From assembly GCA_902729315.2 (NCBI GenBank), contig LR746280.1, positions 2,910,501-2,974,500 on the forward strand: a stretch of 64,000 bases of DNA. Reading direction: 5' to 3'. Position numbers and translations under genes: made by a program. This DNA is from Spirodela intermedia (Eukaryota > Streptophyta > Magnoliopsida > Alismatales > Araceae). Within the stretch, counting starts at the first letter, position 1; every line of letters begins with the position of its first letter. Below are positions 62,919 through 64,000 of the stretch, piece by piece. The notes beneath the pieces were generated by a model. That model was not told the DNA's origin. It saw only the letters and a list, made by a program, of their open reading frames with translations, and searched no databases.

Positions 62919-64000
62919 CTAGTGTCTATATTGGGAAAAAAAAGGCACCATAGCATCTACACTTTTTTCACGATTTTGAAAATTGCTAGATGTCTCTTGT
63001 GATGTCACATAAGTAAGACAAACCTTCAACTGTACTACCACATCACTAATGCTTGGTCTTTGTGTGGAGTTAAGTGATGGACAAGACAACACAACTTCTA
63101 CTACTTTCCATATTGAATTGGTATCAAATTTTTCTTCTAGTCTTTTGTCAACTCTTTTAGTTGTATTACGTCTTTGAATTCTTGATTGCACCCATGAGAT
63201 TGTTGAAATGTTTCCTAAACCACGAAAAATTGGTGGTTTCCCAATTATAAGCTTCAAAAGAACAACTCCAAAGCTATAAACATCTATCTTCTCAATTAAC
63301 ATTGATGTGTGATAATACTTGTAATGGATTTACAAAAAATTCCAAGTAGGATTTCATGAAAAAACAAAACAGATTTTACTTAAAAGGTTATAAAAGCTGT
63401 TGAAATATCCAAGAAGAAATTGAAATATTACACAAGGTCAAACATATCTTGAAGCACCTACAACTGTTGTTGAAATGTAAACCAAATTCTCATCATAGAA
63501 ATACTTTGACATTCAAAAATCAGCTAATTTTACTTCAAGATTGAGATTTAGTCAAATGTTTGTAGTCTTCACATCTCTATGAACTATGGGCGGCTTGCAA
63601 AATTTGTGGAATATTTGACTCTTGTAATGAAAGAATTTACAAACTTTTTTTGAATACAAGTACACAAAAGAGAAACTATAATTAAGCTGCATTGACAATA
63701 ATTTTGTGGCATACCTTCTGCAACTTCAATAGCAATTCTAAGTCAAATGCTCCAACTTAAATCATTGTTCATTTTATCTATGTGTATTCAAGAATAATAC
63801 ATATTAGCAACTAACATTACCTTGTCTTATAAACTCTTAGGTTTGAAAAATAACCTAATAAGTGCCATAAATTTGTAAACTAATGCAAAACTATCTGGCT
63901 CATCACAATATCCTAGAAATGACATCAGGTTTCTGTGATGAGTCCTTGTCAATATTTGTGCTTGTGTTTGAAGGCAAGGCTCACTATTAGAATGTTTGTG
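62919..64000 (-). pseudogene. LRR receptor-like kinase, kinase-domain pseudogene (runs off the window)
   Basis: The last exon (62919–63317) is intact: it starts YYHTSM after an AG acceptor, then DVYSFGVVLLKLIIGKPP, SCPSLNSTQRPSISDVVVQL and a 30-residue tail before the stop, typical of malectin-type LRR receptor kinases. The preceding exon (about 63435–63640) encodes CKPPIVHRDVKTTNI and LADF, but has three in-frame TGA codons (63552–63554, 63513–63515, 63438–63440), where Leu, the Gly of DFG and Leu are expected. A further exon (about 63855–63985) encodes LTRTHHRNLMSFLGYCDE and LVYKFMA. The catalytic HRD is present but DFG is broken, so no active kinase can be made. The extracellular part would lie beyond the window. 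Confidence 0.88.

Noticed and set aside
1-64000. CRISPR arrays, operons, prokaryotic features
   Set aside because: All genes have plant families and spliceosomal introns. No spacer-repeat array was seen.

Overview
The window is nuclear DNA from a flowering plant. The evidence is multi-exon genes with GT–AG introns, plant-only families (a CRF-type ERF, a GTE-type factor, an LRR receptor-like kinase), decayed copia and gypsy elements, and many (GA)n/(CT)n tracts beside promoters. GC-rich coding exons with G/C-biased third positions, set in AT-rich repeats, suggest a commelinid-type monocot; the species cannot be named from the sequence.

Layout. 1–13.4 kb is AT-rich repeat DNA with no supported gene. 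It holds two direct copies of a ~1.6-kb repeat (called R1 here; a third, inverted copy lies at ~24.0–24.9 kb). 13.4–23.4 kb is a GC-rich island with two + strand genes: a three-exon gene for a 172-aa plant-specific protein (15050–15804) and an intronless CRF-type ERF transcription factor of 274 aa (21213–22037). 24–27.3 kb holds the inverted R1 copy and a truncated Ty1/copia relic with one LTR and a primer binding site. 27.8–45.6 kb is a locally triplicated block. 41.4–56.9 kb is an 18-exon minus-strand gene for a mitochondrial-type DnaJ (ATJ1-like). 57–58.4 kb is its promoter and a GC-rich flank. 59.2–60.1 kb is a tandemly duplicated CT-rich unit, 60.3–61.1 kb a gypsy relic, and 62.9–64 kb the kinase end of a pseudogenised LRR receptor kinase.

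The most interesting part is the triplicated block. Its ancestral unit appears to be a tail-to-tail pair: a + strand gene carrying only the C-terminal region of GTE bromodomain factors, and the 3' end of the minus-strand DnaJ gene. Each copy decayed differently. The middle copy keeps an intact four-exon bromodomain-less GTE mini-gene (36051–36910) behind a promoter with E2F-like sites. The right copy keeps the full DnaJ gene and a broken GTE relic. The left copy keeps a complete second set of the last five DnaJ exons (30143–34713), with open frames and splice sites, on the same strand downstream of the real 3' end. The DnaJ gene could therefore have two alternative terminal-exon cassettes with the GTE mini-gene between them on the opposite strand.

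All exon models come from reading splice sites, phase and remembered family motifs by eye. No alignment, transcript or database check was possible.
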